64,000 nucleotides of DNA from Umbilicaria muhlenbergii (GCA_000611775.1 KK106982.1:4720996-4784995), one strand, 5' to 3'. Numbered from the stretch's first letter, positions 33,605-47,814 are shown. Translations and numbers: made by a program. Notes: generated by a model from the sequence alone, not told the origin.

Positions 33605-36060
33605 TTCTGATTGTTGTTTGAACCTGTGACTCAGATGAAAATTGACTGAGACTACAGTAATCACTCTGAGATGGAACAACCATGATGAAAAAAGATTGCT
33701 GAGCAATGAATATAAAAACTGGTTCCAGGAAATTACAATGTGGCTGTTCAGCAAGTAGATAAACTTCTGAATTCTGTGATACTATTGTTCTACTTAAACT
33801 GTGAAAACAAGAGATTTATAGATATTTCTTACAGTGTCTACTGACCTATGAAGATTTCATACAGTCTCTGACTCAGAAGCTTGAGTGAATATCATTAAAG
33901 TGATTGTGAATATGAAGCTGCAGCTGTTTATTTTAAGTGAAGCAGCAATGTTTTATATCACTGTTCATTAGTACTTAATCTTGTAGTATAATGTTGTTAA
34001 CTTTGTCATTAAACTTGACATAACTCTGATTCTTGATAGCAATGCTGTCTCAACTTTGTTTGAATATGTGATGCAATCTTTACAGAGCTACCTTTTTGAA
34101 TTTATATTTGCAAGTACAGTTTTACTGCAGAGTGTAATGTTTTAAGTTAAAGTTTTTAACATGAATACAGTCAGCACTGCTACCTGAATAGTGTGAATTT
34201 GTTGAATGATATTAATTATTAATGTCAAAGATTATAAGTATGTGCAGTCATCAGTTAACAAGCTTCCTGAGTTTCAACTATACTGAAGTTCATAGTACTT
34301 TCATAAGTTATTGAATTAAAATGCTTGTCTTGATTGAGTCTTGTTTTAAAATCTGCCTGACATTTTGCTGCAAATCAAAAAATATATGTCACATCACATT
34401 ACTGAATACTGTTTTCATGCAAGATGATGTGAACAGAGCTGAACATCAAAAGCACAGTGTACAACTTAATGATGTAATTATTAAAGTTAAACATGCTTGA
34501 ACAGTTGAGTTTTAACAAGACTGATTGAAGATATTTTTAAAATCATCATAACTGATGTGATCCTCATACTATAATGCATGAATATAAAACTTTCATGATG
34601 ATTTTACTGTTTTCTTTCTTTATTATTCTCTTTGATCTTGAGCATCTTTTATCATACTCAGCCTTTCATCATCAGAACATCATCATTGATAATTACTTAT
34701 TATTACACATTATGAATTCTTCATTTTCTGCAGAGTTTAATATAACAGTCAAAAACAGTTCCTGGCACTACTTTGAACTAAAAGATAATATTCACTCAGA
34801 TCAGTTTTTGAAACAGTTATGAGAAACACATTTAAAAACAGTTGATATGATGTTGATTCAAAGTATCATCAGTGATATCACTATGAATGATTAAATGAAT
34901 GAAGTTGATAAGCTACAACAGGTTGAAGATCAAGGGCACTCAGAAGTGACAATGCAGAACTTAAAGAACACTGCATCAAGAAGATTTAAACCTGTGATAT
35001 TAAAACTTATGACAAGTGCTGAGCCTACAGGTTTCATCATCATGAATTGATTAAAGCATAATAATCATTATACAGCAATCAATAAAGTCAATGTCACATC
35101 TCAAAGAGCCTTCAGAACATTATTATCAGATCAGAAGAATGTTCATATAATTATAAATAAGATAAATAAAGAGATCTCAGAAAGCATTAAAATGTCAACA
35201 TTAACTTAAAACTCTGATCATTTAACTGTGAATGTGATTAATATATATATCACATTGAGTTTTATGATGAATGATGATGTTTCAATACTTCAGAATCAAA
35301 GTTCAACAGATTTAAAGTTTTCAGCAACTTTTTAAACTTCATGTGAATTATCAAGAAATGTTTCTGCAGCAGGAGACATTATTGATAAAAATGATTTATA
35401 ATTCAATTCTGCAGATAATGTTAATAAAACTTAAATCAACTGATTAAAGTTGAAGATAATACTGTCAGCATCATAAATTCTTCTTTTATCTTCATGACTC
35501 CTTCATCTTCTTTGAGAACATCATGCACTATGCAGAAGCATATCATAAAGTGATGTTAACTGATTAACAGTGCTGTTTTTAAAGATGTTATCAAACTTCT
35601 TCACAGATCTGATCATAAATGAAGTAAATTTATCAACAATGAATTTGTGAGCTTTGAAGAATTGAAGGAGTTAAAAGTTTTATTTTAATTATTTGCAGAA
35701 AAGCAACTTCCTGTTAACAGAATAATTGAAATAATTCATCTTACATTATAATTTGTTAAAGACTTGAAGGAGTTAGCAGTTTAATATAATAAAGACAAAA
35801 TGAACATGAATTAAACTGAAAATAATTCAAAGTGACAGCATTTATTGAAGTTACATGCAAAGTAATTTGCTTTTATAATTGTTTAATAGTTATAATTATA
35901 CAAGATAGCTACAACTTTATAATATATTAAAATTATACATTATGTTAATCAATACTGTAATCTTTAGTAATATTTTCTATTTAGACAATATTGTATATAA
36001 TGTTATATTTTATGTTTTCACAGGTTCTTTAATAGAAAGCCTTGAAATTTTTAATATTAA
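33605..36060. other. AT-rich mutated DNA with unrecognised gene relic
   Basis: Hypermutated sequence. A coding-like plus frame spans about 34574-35340. Its uninterrupted beginning (34574-34822) is hydrophobic (TFMMILLFSFFIILFDLEHL, a possible membrane or signal segment). It continues with stretches such as LKNTASRRFKPVI and KNVHIIINKINKEISESIKM. I do not recognise the family. 35.85-36.06 kb is very AT-rich with no coding signal. Confidence 0.4.
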
Positions 36061-36725
36061 ATTATATAATCTTTTAATTATTCTTGTATTCTTATGAAAA
36101 GTTACTTTATTTCAGAATGTACACTTAATAAGATCTTTTGATACTTTTACTTTAAAGATTATTTTAGGCTAAAAGTTATTCTACTTTAAATTGTATACTT
36201 TTAAGGTTTTTTTGATCTACTTACTCTGATAGTTTTTCTAAATTATATGTTACTTTACATCAGATTATACATTCTTGAAGTCTTTTTAATATTCTTAAAA
36301 TAAAGATTAAATTAGTTTAATAATTTCTTTAAGTTATAAATTATTTTACATCAGATTGTACATTCTTAAAGTCTTTTTAATAATTTTAAGATAAAGACTG
36401 AATTACTTTAATAACTTCTTTAAGTTATAAATTATTCTACATCAGACTGTATATTCTTGAAGTCTTTTTAATAATCTTAAGATAAAGACTGAACTACTTT
36501 AATAACTTCTTTAGACTACAAATTATTTTATATTAAACTGCACATTCTTGAAGCCTTCTTAATAATTTTAAAATAGAAACTAAATTATTTTAATAATTCT
36601 CTTAAGTTATAAATTATTTTATGTTACATCACACATTCTTGAAGTCTTATTAATAATTTTAAAATAAAGATTAAACTACTTTAATAACTCCTTTAAGTTA
36701 TAAATTATTTTATATCAGACTGTTG
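36060..36725. repeat. 91-bp tandem array (about 7 units)
   Basis: The landmark AATTATT recurs at 36339, 36430, 36521, 36612 and 36703, exactly 91 bp apart. Earlier, more diverged units run back to about 36.06 kb, one of them 98 bp long. Each unit reads roughly TTATAAATTATTTTACATCA, then GATTGTACATTCTTAAAGTC and so on. No coding frame. Confidence 0.9.
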
Positions 36726-37982
36726 CTAAACTGCTGTTAAGACACAGATTCAAACTACTACAATAATAACTTATTCATAAATATTTATAACTTATATATA
36801 TGAATGCAATTACTGTGACGCGTGTAGTCAGTAACTTTGTATATTATATTAAATTTAAAGAGTTTAAAGGTACTTCTGCAGTTTATACATTCAAGAAGCG
36901 CTAACATTAAGTGAGTTATAAATAAAGATATAAATACAGTTGAGGTGTTATGAGCACTGCAAGAAGAACACCTGACAGAATATATATTTAAATTAATATA
37001 TATTAAAACTAATAACATAGAGAACAGGATTATAATATAATCTTCATGTTTAATTATATAAGAAGAAAGCAAATGATGCAATAAGTAACATTATTAATAT
37101 CAGAATGTAGTACTGATCAGAATCTGTTTAAACTGCAATAAAAACAGAAAGTATTATGAGAGTTAAGATAAATATAAAGGTCTGAGCACTGATAGAATAA
37201 TATTCTGTGTTATAATACCTGAATGAAATAAACAGCACTCAATGTAGTCTGATTTTAATATTAAATGCTGATAAAATCTCTTGTGCTAATTATGAAAGAC
37301 TCAGCATTTAATAAAAAGTTGTTCATTTAATTTCTTATGTTGATTTCAAAAATCATACCTGCATTACAATGAGATTGAGGAACAGCTTGACAGCAAAAAA
37401 ATTAAATCAACTTAATATCATGTACAAGAAACAGTAGAAAATTATTAATAATTTTAATCTGATTATAAGAATTATAATATTAAAATTCAGAATTGAAGCT
37501 GCTGTTAAAAACACAAGGTTTTTCTAAGCTTAACTGAGTGATCATATAATTTAAGATGAGAAATTTAAACATGATTATGTCATCTACTGCAGTGTTTATT
37601 TAAATTAAATTGAAAAGAAACCGCTCTTGTGCTTCAACATCAACAAAGTGATTCACTAAAATTGTTGAAGATGACATAATCATAACAAATACACTCTTGA
37701 CAGTAATTATTGAAATGATACTTATTATTAACAGAGTCACAGTGATCAAGAAATTTATTTTGTTTCATGACATCATTATTTAATTTAAGTTCTTCATGAT
37801 CTTTCTGCTTTTTTTCATCTTCAATACTGATTATCTTCTTGAAAATCTTTTCACAGTCACTGATTATGTTTAGAACCTCCTGTTTCATTGTGTGTTATCA
37901 CTTTAAGATGAGTTCACTTCATGATCATATGAAGACTTTACATGATATTTAAGCTTCTTCTCATCTTCTTTCTTGAGCTTAT
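36726..37982 (-). other. AT-rich DNA with short minus-strand open frames
   Basis: Two minus-strand frames are open. 36785-37081 (98 codons) is AT-driven and unconvincing. 37640-37888 (82 codons) is Lys/Glu rich and then cysteine rich (HCDSVNNKYHFNNYCQECIC), which looks like a relic zinc-binding segment. The latter lies just outside the short-LTR element E. No family recognised. Confidence 0.35.
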
Positions 37983-38087
37983 TGTCAGGTTTACGTTTGA
38001 ATGTTGAATTGAACTAAATGATTCAAACAATGTACTGAACTGAATGACTGAATGAGTTAGCAGTGATTTAAATTAATGAGCTTAACA
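37983..38087 (+). repeat. Element E 5' LTR
   Basis: 105-bp LTR rich in AACTGAA/GAATGA motifs; pairs with 43739-43874. Confidence 0.7.
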
Positions 38088-41000
38088 TACACATAAAGAT
38101 TTTAATCTTCATGCTTGTTCTTTTTTTTGCTTCTTAAATTAAAATTCTTCTCTGTAGCTAAATGTCAGCCTGTTAAATCACATGCATTAATTCATAATTT
38201 GCATAGTTTTGATATTATTTTAATTTCTTTCTTTATTCTCTGCTGTGAGGCATCCTGAATGAATTCTGAATCAGATTGAAATTGAATCAGAATCAGAATC
38301 AGAATCAGAATTAAAATTAATCATGATGATCAGAAAATTCAGTAACATAATTTACTCATGAATCAAAGAGTCTTTGTTGACTTTTATGAATAATGAACAA
38401 TTCACTTTAAATGAAAACCTGATCAATCAGATCCTGACAGCTTTGACTGCAGAAACTTTAATCAACTTCTTATAAGAACATTTCTTCAAAGTAATGATTA
38501 CTCTCTGATAATTAATCACTGATCATGAGCAGTCTTTGAATGAAATTGACATCATTATAAAGGCACATGAAGAAATACAAGTGAGTTATAAAAGAATGAA
38601 AGACAGAAACAAAAAACTGAAGAAGAAAGTTATTAAATAAATTGATGTGATAACATACCTTGAATAAAGAATCATAATTATAAGCATTCTTTGATCTGAT
38701 TCTCCTCAACTCACAGTTGAAAGATTATTTAAATTATCAAAGCTCTCTGATCTGCTGATTTTCTTCAGTGATCATTCAAAATATGATGAATGAGTAGTGA
38801 AGATCAGAAACTACTTATTAACAATGAATTAACAATATCTCACTGAGCAGATGAAAATAATGTATATAAAGACAAGAGTTGAGAGTGACTCTGTTAAACA
38901 CATAAGACCTTAAATGAATTCAGCATCTTAAACAGTTTATTTAAACATTAATGAACTGCTAGAATATTTGACTTGAATTTACAGAAACTCAAATCAAAAA
39001 TGTACTGTCATTAATGAATTTCATAAACTTTATTAAGAATTCAAAGACTTCCTGTTCTTCTGAGCTTATTTTCAATGATATATTACTGAATTGAATGAGT
39101 TTCTTAATTCATACTGAATAGGAAAACTTCTGAACAAGGTGAACAACATCATTTAATGATAATTAAACATTGATGATAACAGACCTGAAGATCTTTATAA
39201 ACTCATTAAGTGCTGTCAGTGAATTGATCAGACCTTATGACTGCTTGATGCAAAAAAGATTATTAAACTGAATCAGACACTCCTCTCTGCAAGTTAAACT
39301 CATACAAGAATTAAATGTTCTGTTGAGATCTTAAAATCAATTACTTGAACAATCACTGAGTCAGTTCTTCAAACACTGAACTGAATGCCACACTCAGACG
39401 CCGCCAAAGAACAACAGATGAAGAAAAAATGTTATTTTAAATATAATAAACAGAGGCACCTTACCTTAAACTGTTCAAATAAGAACAAAAAGAAAGAGAC
39501 TTCAGCATTAAAATGTATGTAACAAATCATATTTAATTCTGATTTTAATTTTAAATTAAATTCAGGAAAAGGTGTTCTCTTATTAAAATCATGATAAAGA
39601 TCAATGATAATCCCCTTGTAATATCAGTGCTGATGATCAGTGAAGACATGCTGTTCACTTGAACATCATTTAAAGTAAATTGCAAGCTCACACTGAATGA
39701 GGTTAAGCTACAAGTCAAGGCTTTACTTGATACTGAGTTCACTGAATATGCATTCATTAATGCTAACTTGACAAAGACTCTGATTGAATGATTTAAAATT
39801 AAGGCAGTATCACTGCCAAAGCTCTGAACTTTACATGATTTTCAGAAGAAGACAGTGAGATGAGTTACACATGTAATTTATTTAATTATGAAGGTTTGCA
39901 GTCATTCTCAGTGACTCACTTTTATGATGATTGTAGATATGAAAGATCTCAGCATTATATTAAAACTTCTCTGAATGAATCACATCTGAATTTTAATCAA
40001 CTCTACAAACTGAGTAGTGGTTTTCTCACTGAATGAATGAAATGAATAAACTGAACAATCAAACAATCAAATGAATGAATGAACTGAACTGAAGAATCAA
40101 CTGAAGGAATAAACACACAACAAATGAATTGAACTGAAGAATCAACTGAAGAAATGAACACATAATAAATGAACTGAATCAAAGAACTGAACACTGAATG
40201 AATGAATGAAACTGAATAAATGAATGAACTGAATAATTAAATTTAAATCACTGAAACCTTATCAGATCTTGAAGAAATTTATCACATAAACAGATTCTGA
40301 ACCTGCTTCTGCATTAAAAAGTAATAACCCCTCATATGCAGTTAATATCAAGATGATCAGTGCAGCATCATTTACATTAAATATGAAGAAAGACAACAAA
40401 ATATTTATTATTTTTATTCAACAGATTAAGGAAGCATTGAACTCTGAATTAAAATTAAATGAATTAAATATCAAGATGATTTTTCCTTCTAAATATCATG
40501 ACTTGATTAATGTCTTTTCTAAAAAGACTGTAAATGAACTCTCTTCACATCAACTCTATGATCACAAGATCATTTTAAAAGATGAGTAAAAGTTTAAATA
40601 CACACCTCTCTACAATATGTCACATGAGGAACTGATAGCAGTAAAGAATTACATAAAAGACAACTTATAAAAAAGTTTTATTAAAGTCAGTCAGTCATCA
40701 ATAGCCTCACTGATTCTGTTTATACAAAAGAAAGACAAGTCTTTACAACTGTGCATCAACTACTGAAAGCTGAATTCAATTATGAAGAAAGACTGATATT
40801 TATTATCTTTAATTAAGGAGACCCTGACTCAGATTTTAAAGACAAAATACTTCATCAAGATTAATATACAACAGGCATTTCACTGCATATGAATGAATCT
40901 TGAATCTGAAGACTTAATAATCTTTTGAATAAGGCATGATTTTTACAAATATAAGATCTTGCCTTTCAGACTCATTAACAAATCAGTCACCTTTCAGCAC

Positions 41001-43738
41001 TTCATTAATAATGTATTATTCAATCTATTGAACATATATTATATAACATATTTGAATGATATCCTCAGTTATTCAGAGTTCTTATTTAAACACTGAACTC
41101 ATATTTGAATCATCTTAAAATGACTGAGAAAAGCAAATTTACAAGCTGAAATCAAAAAGTGTGAATTTCACAAGATTAAAACTTAATATTTAAGATTAAT
41201 CATAAGATGTCATGACATCTGAGTAGACTCTGAAAAGATCATGATTATAAAGACTTGAGAAGTGCTCATTAATTTAAAACAGCTGCAGGCATTTTTAAGT
41301 TTTTGTAACTTCTACTGATAATTCATAAAGAGTTATTTTAAAATTGTGAAGCTTTTAATTAGACTGACAGGCAAGAACATATTCTTTAATATGTAAATTA
41401 AATAATGTCTTCAAGTCTTCAGTGAATTAAAGAACTGATTGATTAACATGTTAATATTACAATGCTTTAACTGAACTTGAATATGTTATCTTGAATGTAA
41501 TTCTTCTGATCTGATATTCACAGGAGTATTATCTCAGAAAGATGATTAAAAATTCATGCATTCAATGACATTTTTCTTTAAGAAACTCATATCAGCTGAA
41601 TGCAATTATGAAATTTATGACAAGGAATTATTGATTATCATTTAAAGCTTAAAAGAATGATGCACTGAACTGACTGAAACAGAGAATTCAATTTAAATTT
41701 TAACAGATCATAAAGTTCTGAAGTACTTTATAATGATCAAGAAACTGACTCACAGATAAATCAAATGAGCTAAATTACTCTCATAATTCAACTTTGTGAT
41801 TACATACTAAACAGGCAAGGAAAATGAAAAAGTGAATGCACTCATTAAACACTCAAGTGATCAATTAAAAAAGAATGAGGATGATAAGTGATTATGATAT
41901 TAATCTTAAATCATGCTACTGAGCCGCCGCTTAAACTCATGCATTATTATTAAACAAAACACTCAAGTGATCAATTAAAGAAGAATGAGGATGATAAGTG
42001 ATTATGATATTAATCTTAAATCATGCTACTGAGCCGCCGCTTAAACTCATGCATTATTATTAAACAAAAGGAAAAAGCTCCTCACTTTTTAAAATCAGCT
42101 CTGAACAAACTGAATGAATCAGCCTTGAATGAAACAGCCTTGAATGAAACATTAAATGAGTTGATTACCTGTTATGTGAAAGCAGATGATTTCTGTCAGG
42201 AGATTTTAAGTTTATTATGAATTAAAACAAGACATTCAACAAAGATCTCTCTCAATGACTGCACTGAGAACACAGGCTGACTGCTTTATTAAAAACATGT
42301 ATGAGTCTCAGACATTAATAATGATTAAAATTAAAATAAATTATGACAGTGATTAATTCAAGAAGCTCATGAACAGCTGATGATAAAACATATTAAACAC
42401 TGAAAGACTTTAAAACTGCTTGCACACTTCTACTACTGACCCTGAATGAATTGAACAGTTAATCATTTTGTTTAAAATTGTCACATCTGCTGCTGAATGA
42501 AGAACATGAATGAGCAGTATCAAGAAACTCTGAAATCACTCTTAATTTCAAGTCACTCATGACAAGATATTTCACTTAACTTGATTATCAGATTATTTAA
42601 AAGTAAAGGGTTCAATGTAATCCTGATAATCATTTGTGAATTAATCAAGGAAAGACATTATATTCTTTATTTAATAAATAAGAATTAGAGAACGTCAGTG
42701 AAATACATTACAAAATTATTACTTCACAATGTATAAAGATTTCATGAACTATCATAAACAATAACATCAGACTGAGGATCACAATTTGTGATATTACTTT
42801 GAAAATATTTATGTGAATAACTTCAAATCAGATTAAAACCTTCAATCACTTTTCATTCAGAGACAGATGAGCAGTCTGAAAATGCAAATGTAAATATTAA
42901 ACAGTATCTTAAAGCATTTGTGAACTATCAGCAAGATGACTGAGCAAAATGATTATTAATGATTAAGTTTATCATCAACAATGCAGATTCTGACTTCATC
43001 AAGGTTTCATCATTCTTTATGAATAAAGAATATCACTCTTGAATGAGTTTTAATCTTAAATGATTGATTATTTCATCTCTGCTGATAAGAGAATAAATTC
43101 TGAAGGAAAAAACTGACTTCATAATGAATCATATGAAGGTTTTACATGTGATGTTATAAGAAAACATGACAGCAGCACAACTTCAACAGAAAGACTTTAT
43201 AAACTGAACTTAAATATTAACCTCAACATATTAAGTGAGAGACCTGATATGATTGTTAACAAAAAACATTTGAACAACTCATTCATTCAAAAAGCTGAAT
43301 CACAAGAATGAAAAACCTTATTGAGTCAAGAAGAAAGTATCAGCTTAAGCATATAAATTTAAACTGCTTAAATTAATGAAAATACATTCTGTATTTCACA
43401 TCTTTTTATTCTGACTCACTGTGAATGATTTTTTATTTAAATAAATTAAGTCACCTTCATCACCTGTAATAACTGAACAGGCTGAACTGAATAAGAAGTT
43501 GAATAAATTAATGACAGCTGTTGATGAAGAAATAAACTACAGTATAAGATGACATGAAAAAAGTATTCACCTGACAAGACTTGATATAATGCTGATGAAT
43601 TTAAACACTCACCTGAACTGAAAGAGGCTTTTTATGAAAGGTACTCAAATAAGCTGACTGAGTCACTGAATACATCAACAACAAAGCAGAAAAGTAAATG
43701 ATCAGCTCATGAAGTTCATTAAACAGAGAAGAAGATAA

Positions 43739-43874
43739 TGTCAAGTTTACATCTGAACATTAAATTGAACTGAATGAATCAAATGATCTGAATGATGACT
43801 GAATCAAATGACTGAACAGGTTAGCAGCGCTTGAACTGAACAGATTAACAATGATTAAATTAATGAGCTTAACA
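43739..43874 (+). repeat. Element E 3' LTR
   Basis: 136-bp partner of the 5' LTR; the 31-bp excess lies in the repetitive AACTGAATGA middle. It ends TTAATGAGCTTAACA. Confidence 0.7.
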
Positions 43875-46430
43875 TTAAGCTGTCACTGCAGGTCAGGGTG
43901 ACACTGAGTTAAATTAAATTAAATTAAGTCAAGTGACAGTGTTTCAGTAATTTTAAACTCATCTTGACATGTCAGGTCAGAGCAGGTAATAAAGTAAGAC
44001 ATTAAAAGTTCTGCAAAACTTATTAAGTCTTTATACATGATGCATTTTATCTGCACAAGGGTTAAAACTTTACTTTTGTGCATTAAGATTATCACTTATG
44101 CAGGTCAAAGTGATCTCAATTTAAATTTCATGTTTTTATTATTACATTAGTATTCTATCCTACAGAAACAATTTAAGCATTATCAATTAACATTACTTCT
44201 TCAATCATCATATTGTCTTGAAGTAGGTATGACCCTTGAATCTTGCATTTTAATAATATACAGCACAAGATTTTCACTCAGATTAAGAAGCAAGAGATGT
44301 TTTATTAAAATCATATTCTTACTCTGAATAATGACCTGCTTTTCATGAATGATGAGCAAATTGATATCTGTGTGAGGGCATTAACTTTAGCATTACTTTG
44401 TATTTCAGACAACTTATTTTTAAAAAATAAAATCAATAACACCTCTGTTGATTTCTGTAACATCAGCAGAGCAGTCTTCTGTTAATATACTTTTTTAACA
44501 TTAATGTTCTGCAAGCCTGACAGATCAATCATGATTTCATATATTAAATGTTGAAATGCAGCTTTCAGAATAAGCAGCTTTTTCATAAGCTGATAATGTT
44601 TAATTTCATGAAGAGTCTTCACTGCAAAAGGGTATTAACTTCTGACATTATTAATTAATATGAGAAATTTACTTCTTGACTTAATCTTTCACAAAACTTT
44701 TAACTGCTCTGAGTGAGCAGGTCTTTTTCCTTGAGGTGTAAATTATATAATTAATCATCATTGTGTTAAATCTTTCTGATGCTTCTCTGCAGCTTTATTT
44801 TTTAATGATTTATAAATCTTCACTGACTTTCTGACTTGATGAAGCTCATCTTTGAAAGGAGAAGAAACAGCTGACAGATGTTTAACTTCACTTTTAATAC
44901 ACATTATACTTCAGTTACTTAATAAGCATTAGCTTTCAGCATTATTATGAGTGTTGACTTGTCTAACTATACTTGTGAAAAGTTATGAAGGCGTATGAGG
45001 AGCTAAGAGAGGCAAGAGGTGTGTTAAAAAAATGTATTAAATATGATAAAAAGTGATGATTGTGACAGAGTGAATTGAAGATGACTGAGTGTATTGAAGA
45101 TAATAAAATGTGTTGAAGGTGATGAGTTCTGAAGATGATGAGATGCATTGAAGATGATGAGTTTATTGAAGGTGATGAGATGCATTGAAGTTGAGAAGAT
45201 ATGTTAAAGATGAAGAAATATATTAAAAAGATGCATAAGATCTGAAGATAATAAAATATTAATCATTAAGAATGAATACAGACATTATTTATAAACATTA
45301 CTTAACTGACAGGTATTTAAATGAAGGACAACATGAAAGATGTGCATTAATTTATGAGCATTATTTAGCTGACAGGTATTTAAGTGAAGAATAACATGAA
45401 AAACATGTGTTGAAAATAATGAGAAAAGTATGCAGAGCTTAAAAATCTAAAGAGAAGCAAACCTCTGTCAGCATGAATAAATACTGCAGGTGTTATCTAA
45501 AAGCATTATTTAACTGAAACTTCAATAATGAGGTGTAGAAGAAGGATGTTAAAGCACATGAAAAGAAAAACATGATCAACTGCAGATTTCAGATCTGTAA
45601 TTAAATTGTCAGATCAACACAACATTTTCAGTACATTCACTGTAGAGGTGAGATGTTGTGACATTAACATTTAACTTTCAGTGCATTCACTGCAGAGGTG
45701 AGATGCTGTGATATCAACACAAGTTTTCAGAAACATGATTGAAATACATAAATATAAACATTTCTTGCAAAACTCATCTCTGCTCATGTTATCATCATTT
45801 GATTTGCACTTCACCTCATCATTTAGATAATGCTGTAAGTTAATATCAACATTAAATCCTGTCTAGCAGCGCTCTTAATCACATAAGCCTCAGTATCAAA
45901 ATTCATAAGTTAAAGAACAATTTATCAACTGTGCATATTAATCTCCTTCAACATTAATTCTTCTTCATCATTTAACAGCATGTCTCATTTCTTCAAGTAC
46001 TGCTCACATATCAATGATAATGACAATTATTAACACTTACTGTTTAGCTCACATCACTTTTTTATCAGTACACTTAATCACCCGCCTCCTCACTCTTTTA
46101 TGTCAGAAGCAAGATAATGATCAAAGATAATGCTCACATCATAAGAGATAAATTATTAACTTATGTAATAATGATGTAATCAAGTTCTTCTCTCACTTCA
46201 TCATGACTAATTTATCTATCACGCCTCAGTGAGCAGGTTAATGTAAAATAAATGCTGTGTTAATCACTTCACAAAAGCACCTCAACAAATATAATCAGCA
46301 TGAAAGCATGATCAGAAAGCAGCAAAAGTGTTATAATAAAATTAATAATCAAGTTATAATTGCACGTGCTAGAAATGCAGATGAGCAGGTTAAGTTAAAA
46401 TATCATTAAAAAGTATAAAAAGTAACATCA
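43875..46430. other. AT-rich DNA with degenerate repeats, no gene
   Basis: No recognisable gene. Repeats: a degenerate array of about 20-22 bp at 45050-45260 (GATGATGAGATGCATTGAAG type); a two-copy direct repeat of about 65 bp at 45285-45400 (CTGACAGGTATTTAA core); and a two-copy repeat of about 60 bp at 45625-45735 (CATTCACTGCAGAGGTGAGA core). Confidence 0.5.
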
Positions 46431-47348
46431 GGTTGAAATGAAATAAATCATGATGAACATTAAATCTTGTTGAAGAATGCCTGAGAAGTTGAGTCTGTAA
46501 AATGTTTTAAGAAGAAGTTATCAGGTAAGGTTGATAAATAATGCTCATTTTACAAGTTACTTACATTTATAATGAAATGACTTAAACAAAATTTCATGAG
46601 TATCTGAAATGAAATTATCTTTAAGTATGAAGATGTAAAAGATGAGTTCCTTCAAGTCTTGCTGTGAAAGAGTAGCAAAATTGAGCAGAACTTAACACAC
46701 ATTAATAAAAAAATAATGATGATGAGAACAATGACATTAATGATGAAGAAAATAAAGATGATGATGAAGATGACAACAACACTGACATTAATGATGAAGA
46801 GAAGAAGGTAAGCAGATATGAGCATTATTTATCAACATTATTTACTGATCAATGAGTATAAATGTCAGAGAAGATCAAAGAGGTAATTTTTAAATATAAT
46901 GTTTTAATTATGCAGTGTCTTGAACAACTGATATATCATGCTGATTATGAGTTGTTGAAGCAAGTCAGCTCTGAGGTAATGCTTAAAAATAATGCTGATG
47001 AGCTTGATTTTAACATGAATACAGAACCTGAAAAAGGAGTTTATAAACTTCTGAAAAAATCTTCATTTTCCTGCATACATTGCACATGATGTTAATGAGT
47101 TGAAGGATGATCTGAAGGTTAAAAATAATGCTCATGCAGCTGAAGAATCAATGAAAGAGAAAGTGCTAATTAAGAAAAAAATTATCAAGATGTTAAAGAA
47201 TGATTCAATAACAAATCATGAACTTTTCATGAAGAACTTATTGATGTATAATGAGGAGAACTTTGTGATGAATGATATTAAAAAGAATGAGAGTTTAAAA
47301 TTAAAGTATGAAAAGACATCTGCATCAAAAGAAGAAGCTGAAGCTTAA
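46430..47348 (+). pseudogene. Intron-bearing gene relic, unknown product
   Basis: Plus-strand coding-like sequence with apparent introns: GTAAGGTTGAT at about 46526 and GTAAGCAGATAT at about 46808 are good donors, the latter ending in AATGTCAG near 46868. A run of Asp/Asn/Glu codons (ATTAATGATGAAGA, 46730-46805) precedes two open stretches: 46862-47089 (ADELDFNMNTEPEKG) and 47100-47348 (Lys/Glu rich, helical, ending SASKEEAEA). I do not recognise it. It lies just left of element F and outside any element boundary I can define. Confidence 0.4.
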
Positions 47349-47421
47349 TCTTTTTTTATTAACTGCACATTTATACAATAAGTTCAGATGTTATCTACTG
47401 ACATTATCATTTGCTCACTTT

Positions 47422-47814
47422 TGTAACAGGTGATGTTGTAGTGACGGAGATAATACAATCATTCAATGAATTATATCAATGTTCATCTAATCACGGCGCT
47501 TGATTCAATAAACTACTTGATCACATGTAGACTTGAATAAGCTAGAAGGCTGTAGACCTATGAGATTGCATTTGATACATGAGTTGAGCATGAGCTCCTA
47601 ACTATGAATCTACCTGTGATTATATAGCACTTTAGGAGACTCATGTGTGATCATACTGCTTTACATGTGTAATCTTACTGCTCAGGGTGCTCATGCCCTG
47701 AGCATCATGAGCAGTTGAGTGCTCAGAGTGCTCATGCCTCAGGCATTATGAGCAGTACCACATGTACACCTGCTATGTGTACCAACCAGGTACCATTTAG
47801 TGAGAGGTGTAACA
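47422..47814 (-). repeat. Element F 3' LTR
   Basis: 393 bp, TGTAACAGG...GAGGTGTAACA on the plus strand. It carries two palindromic 40-bp units (about 47676-47755) where the other F LTR has one. Confidence 0.9.

Larger units (their letters stand above)
37983..43874 (+). mobile_element. Ty3-type LTR element E with very short LTRs
   Basis: 5.9-kb Ty3-type element distinct from A/B/C/F/G. Short LTRs: 37983-38087 (105 bp) and 43739-43874 (136 bp), sharing TGTCAGGTTTAC-like starts and TTAATGAGCTTAACA ends. Parts: gag about 38.38-39.5 kb with a zinc-knuckle-like tail, protease about 39.6-39.9 kb, a simple GAATGAATGAACTGAA-rich stretch (40.0-40.25 kb), reverse transcriptase about 40.35-41.1 kb (YLNDIL near 41.05 kb), RNase H about 41.5-41.8 kb, integrase about 42.2-43.05 kb (DEQSENANVNIKQYL), and a chromodomain-like C terminus (ELKEAFYERYSNK) near 43.6 kb. 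No clear target duplication. Broken by numerous lesions; old. Confidence 0.82.

Noticed and set aside
36060-36725. CRISPR-like array
   Set aside because: Units are contiguous 91-bp repeats without unique spacers, in a eukaryotic context.
36785-37081. 98-codon minus-strand frame
   Set aside because: Composition is that of the surrounding AT-rich DNA (Ile/Tyr/Ser/Leu driven); no motif.
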